From contig JAPWDM010000007.1 of the NCBI GenBank assembly GCA_035578155.1, forward strand, positions 32,896,413 through 32,960,412: 64,000 nt of DNA, given 5' to 3'. Every line of letters starts with the position of its first letter. The first letter of the stretch is position 1. Made by a program: the position numbers and the translations under genes. This document shows, piece by piece, positions 59,784-64,000 of this stretch. Source of the DNA: Brachynemurus nebulosus (taxonomy: Eukaryota; Arthropoda; Insecta; Neuroptera; Myrmeleontidae). The notes beneath the pieces are model-generated. The model did no database searches. It had not been told where the DNA came from and saw only the letters and a program-made list of their open reading frames with translations.

Positions 59784-62700
59784 ATGGGTTCAACAAATGT
59801 GGAATGGTATCATGGCAAAATTCCTCGCAATGAGGCGGAAAATTTATTGAAAAATAGTAAGAAATTTAATGTTTTGCAATAATTCAAGAAGAAAAATAGA
59901 TTTTTTCAGCACAATACTACACGCTGTACTGAATATTATACATATCCTTTCTCAGAACGACGTTACTTGCGAATTTATTGAAAAAGCTTTCCAGTGGGAA
60001 TCTGTTTGAGAGTGTAAAAAAATTTGTGATAGTTTTTTCTTCTCTAGAAAATAAATTTGAAAAGAATTGAAATTTTGTAGGATCACATTTAGTCAATATC
60101 AAATCGCAGGATCCCGGCTCTTATTGCAAATGCAGTTTTCTGACTGATCTACAATTTTCTGAGTAACGAATAAGTAAAAAAAATTTAATTTCATTATTAA
60201 TAATAATAATGGTATTATTCCTGCGTGTAACCTGAAATAAATTTCACTAAGTGCGTGGTAGAACGCATTGAATTAGGAATTCGTAATCAGTAGCTAGAGT
60301 TTTCCACATTCCTCGGGCTTAAATATTTCTGGCTTCTATTTAATATTAAAATAACCCGTTAATTTATTCATAATATGATTATTTGAATCTTTTATTTTCT
60401 ATGAGTTAAAAAAAATATCATTTTTAAAAAAAAAAAAAACGACACTTAAATTACGTATAGCTCGGGCTTTTTAACTTGGCAGTAACTCGCGCATGATACA
60501 GATAGATATATTTGAAAATACATTACAAGTAAGAGACAATAACATCTTAAAAATATCTAGGTTTAAATCATATTAAAAAGAGACACTTTTTAACAAACAT
60601 ATTGTTCTTTTTCGTTCCCTCTTTTATTATTACCTGCTATTAGATGTACGTGTTAAATTCGTTTTCTGCGCACTGCCAAGTAAAAAGGCCCAAGCTATAA
60701 AGTTCCGACACTGATGACGAAACATCTTGAAATTTCGTCATATCTGTCTTATAACCAAGTGCGAGTCGGGCACGCAAGTTTTTTTTTAGAAAATATGTCG
60801 TGTAGAAGCGCCCCTAAACTACGCAACCATCTTGCAGAGAGGGAGGGGTTATGTAGAAGCTACGCTTGACAACGTGGCGTGAGGGGGGAATTTTATTTGG
60901 CACAATTAAAATAAAAACGAATGTAAATGTGAAATTTCAAGAATAATCTCGAATTACTTAGGACTTGCTTGTATGACATTTTGAAACTACTTCAAACAGA
61001 TTGTGTTACCATTTGGTCACACAGTTTTTACAGTAAAGAGACGTGTCTAAGGGGAAATATTTTGCTAAACTTTAAAAAAAAATGTTTAACAGAAAAAAAA
61101 AACTACGTTCCACCGAGGGAGTCAAGGCAAAAGTCATCTATTGCCTACACCAGGGCTTCTTAAACTAAGAGTCACGACCCCATTTGGGGTCGCTTAGCGA
61201 AGTCTTGGAGTCATGGCGAAATATTTTTTCATATGTAACGTAAAAGCCCCTCTACCGGAACGCGATCATATATCCGAACAGTTTTGACATTTATATATTA
61301 ATGAAGTTATTTCTGAAAGAAATCGCTTATAACAAAAATTCAATTTAAATTCACCTCGCATTTAATGTTTCCGTACTTAATTAAAGAAATACATTTTGTT
61401 TAATACAGTATTTTGATCCTTTATTTACGTCTGAAACTTAAAACATTCTAGGTTTCCTACTTTGACGTCTAGATGTCATTCTATATGTCTCATATTACAC
61501 GTCTGTTTGTATATCGGTTCCCAACTCCTAGTGTCATTAATATTTCTTTGTTTGGATATAGATGTCGACATTTTGTAAAAGAAAACCATTAATAAATAAA
61601 ACTTTTTGGGTTGTATTTTTTTAAAGATATATTCATTGGATTAACAAAACTTTCTTTCATGTTTATTAAGAAAAAAAAATGGGTGTTTAATTTATTTGTC
61701 AGTTTTTATCAGCCAGTTTAATTACACACCTAAAAATAGTGTTCCGGTATATGGGCTTTTACGTTATATGTATTGTTACCTAATCAATAAATCATTAAAA
61801 AATATTTACATATATTTATTTGGAGTCGTGAATGAAAAAAGCTTAAGAAGCCCTGGTCTACACGGAGGGGAGAGGCGTTCAAGAGAAATTAAGATGGAAC
61901 TACGTAGTTAATGGACGCTCCCTTTTTAAACAGAAAATTTTATTGATTAGCTTCAAAAATTTTGGCGATTTTTAATTGATATTTTACGAAATTTTTCGAA
62001 GATGGTACAGGTGATGGAACGTTTTTGGTGCGAGAGAGCAACACATCACCGGGCGATTACGTTTTATCCGTGCTCACCAATGACGAAATAATTCATTATC
62101 AAATTCGGCAACACTGTCAAGATGCATTTTTCTCAATAGGTACGCTGAAAAAAATTCTTTTTTTCCAAACACAGCGCTGTTTATTCAAATTTCCTTTCGC
62201 AACAAAACATTTCAGACGAGAACATTATCCATGGCTTAGATGAGCTGGTGGAATATTATAAAAAAATTGATCCGAATCTGTCGCCGCATCTAACGGAACC
62301 GGTACCGGGACAGCAACCGCCACCGTGCACCCGACGTCAGGGTAAAACGAATCTATTGCATCGTGCCGCGGAAAGTAGCGGTTACAATGTGATACGTGAA
62401 ATGTTAAATTGCGGTTATCGCAGTATCGATGCGAAAGATTCGTATGGTATGACCGCGGCGCATATTGCCAGTCGTAAGGGGGACGATGAAATTCTGAAGG
62501 AATTGATTGAAAAAGGTGCCACAATTAATTGTCGTGATACGCGTGGATATACACCACTTCATGTAAGTCATTCTTCAAACATTTCAATAAAAAAAATTAT
62601 CACTTCTGGGGGCCAAGTCTTGAATTTAAATATCATCTAACACACGTGGAAAAATGACGTCATGTGAGAAATTAACACATTTTGTTCCAATTGCAAGTCT

Positions 62701-63223
62701 TGAATATTTGATCACAAAATTTAATGGCTATTAATTTCACAATGATATAATATCAACAGAAATATAACCACATCTATAATAGGTAGTGCTATTTTGTTTT
62801 CACATGTGATACGAATTAATTTTTTTAGGTTCAAATATTATCAGCAGATTTTTTGAAAACTTACGTCTTTTCGTAAATTTTAAGTTATTACATCTCAAAT
62901 CTATTAAATTTACTAAACGTTTGCTCAATTTTAACCAAATATTTTTTAAAAATTTGGACGTTTTGAACATTTATTTAACATTTATTGTTAGTCTATTGGT
63001 GGTGGATGTAGATCTAGATTTTTAACCTTTTAGTAATTATATTAATTCCTTATGCTTGACCATATCCTACTTTTAAACGAACTTCAGTCCTAAAACAACC
63101 AATAAATCTAGATAAATTTAAAATATTTTCTAAATTTTTTGAAGAAATTGTAAAGAAATTCTTATTCAAATCTTAAAATCGGAAGAAACTTCTAAAGAAA
63201 ATTTCTTATAGATACTGCGTTTT

Positions 63224-63319
<96 letters not shown>

Positions 63320-64000
63320 GTATAAAACGCAGTATCTATAAGGAAATTTTTTTTAGAAGTTTCTTCCGATTTTAAGATTTGAATAAGAACTTTACAATTT
63401 CTTCAAAAAATTTAGAAAATATGTAAGAGTATTTTCTTTTACCTGCGTGAAACGCTTCTAAAAGATAAAATTAGTCCCTACTGTTTGGAGTTCCAGAGGA
63501 TTGTTGCAAAATGTCGTATATAGTACGAATAATCTGTATAATTATTGGTAATATCAAATAATTGAATGAGTTATTGTTATTTCAGTACGCTTGCCAAGCG
63601 AATCGAACCAGCACTGTTAAACTACTAATCACGCAAGGCCATGCCGACATTCAAGCGCTGAACCACAGCAACAGTTGGGTGCCGTTACACGAGGCGGCAA
63701 GTCGTGGTTTTTGTGAGGTCGTTCAAATGTTGCTGGCATTGAATGCGCCGCCGCGACCCCGTACGAAAGACAACGAAACACCCGAAGATTTAGCAGTGAA
63801 GAATAAACACTACGAGTGTGCGAAACTGTTACGTGAATATAAACAGCCGGAAGCGAAGACGAGCCGAGAATTGTGGTATCATGGCACACTGGATCGTAAC
63901 GAAACCACAAGATTGCTTAAAGGGAAACGGGATGGGACATTTTTGGTGCGATGGAGCGACCGAGAGGGTGGCGCCCATAAACTGTCAATGGTTTTTGGCA
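59784..64000 (+). CDS. Shark: Shark, SH2-ankyrin-SH2 tyrosine kinase, 5' part
   Basis: Exons 59784-59856, 62011-62139, 62216-62562 and 63586 to beyond 64000; phases agree (24 codons plus 1 nt, then 67 plus 1, then 183). The visible 321 residues hold an N-terminal SH2 domain (WYHGKI about 8-13, GTFLVRES about 27-34). About five ankyrin repeats follow at about 110-270 (TNLLHRAAE, MTAAHIASRKGDDE, YTPLHYACQANRT, VPLHEAASRGFCE, ETPEDLAVKNKH). The second SH2 domain starts at about 279 (WYHGTLDRNE, GTFLVRWS). Known: Shark has this SH2-ankyrin-SH2-kinase order and relays phosphotyrosine signals, for example downstream of the engulfment receptor Draper. The kinase domain lies past the window end. Oddity: the second SH2 has Trp where Glu or Ser is usual after FLVR. 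The long intron 1 (2154 bp) holds nested transposons. Confidence 0.93.
61151..61855. mobile_element. hAT element remnant in Shark intron 1, host of a nested MITE
   Basis: Ends CAGGGCTTCTTAAACT and AGCTTAAGAAGCCCTG, with flanking 8-bp duplications GCCTACAC and GTCTACAC (7 of 8 equal). The subterminal ACGACCCCATTTGGGGTCG palindrome is typical of hAT ends. About 180 bp of it remain around the nested element at 61238-61764. Confidence 0.82.
61238..61764. mobile_element. GTAAAAG MITE nested in the hAT remnant
   Basis: A 527-bp element with ends ACGTAAAAGCCCCTCTACCG and CGGTATATGGGCTTTTACGT, flanked by CATATGTA and TATATGTA (7 of 8 equal). It is the reverse complement of 38441-39030. The 8-bp duplication suggests a hAT-type mobiliser for this family. 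Confidence 0.85.
62563..63122. other. Shark intron 3, left part
   Basis: AT-rich intron with no recognisable element before the palindrome. Confidence 0.6.
63123..63422. repeat. palindrome with (TA)n at its centre, Shark intron 3
   Basis: Arms of about 105 bp (CAAATCTTAAAATCGGAAG / CTTCCGATTTTAAGATTTG; ATAGATACTGCGTTTTATAC / GTATAAAACGCAGTATCTAT) surround a TA run at about 63228-63307. The centre ends in a short TATG run. Confidence 0.88.

Noticed and set aside
60083..60175. Possible extra Shark exon (open frame around GSYCKCSF)
   Set aside because: SH2 continuity from exon 1 to 62011 is exact (NS-DGTFLVRES), so an exon here would break the domain.
1..64000. CRISPR arrays, bacterial operons or phage
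   Set aside because: Repeats are palindromic MITEs, tandem units or microsatellites, not spaced short repeats. The genes have introns and animal domain architectures.

Overview
The window looks like nuclear DNA of an insect. It is strongly AT-rich, the genes are split by GT-AG introns (several only 54-76 bp, others 1-2 kb), and the space between genes is packed with short non-autonomous transposons, foldback elements and microsatellites. The best-recognised proteins have clear insect or animal relatives: windpipe-like, NAA35/Mak10 and Shark. I cannot name the order or species from sequence alone.

Layout, with all four genes on the + strand. (1) 756-2921: a windpipe-like leucine-rich-repeat transmembrane protein whose whole coding part lies in one exon behind a 5'UTR splice acceptor. 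(2) 2922-39103: about 36 kb with no convincing gene. It holds many transposon copies: piggyBac-like elements with TTAA duplications, a Tc1/mariner-pogo-like MITE in two inverted copies, a hAT-type MITE built of a CAAGAC-like hexamer, several foldbacks, a decayed zinc-finger sequence and a decayed reverse-transcriptase motif. (3) 39104-41338: a second single-coding-exon LRR transmembrane protein with a very acidic, tyrosine-containing juxtamembrane stretch. (4) 45295-54271: a complete 13-exon gene for the NatC auxiliary subunit NAA35 (769 codons; all exon phases close). (5) 54272-59783: MITEs and a 743-bp near-perfect hairpin. (6) 59784 to the end: the 5' part of the SH2-ankyrin-SH2 tyrosine kinase Shark, cut by the window edge inside its second SH2 domain.

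The genes do not form a pathway. Two encode LRR surface proteins (one a probable proteoglycan core), one a cytosolic co-translational N-terminal acetyltransferase subunit, and one a cytoplasmic tyrosine kinase. The most striking observation is in Naa35. A roughly 418-bp element with a tRNA-like segment has inserted just inside exon 4. A 32-bp flanking duplication copied the splice acceptor and the first bases of the exon, so the downstream copy still gives an intact reading frame while the upstream copy leads to a stop codon after 19 codons.
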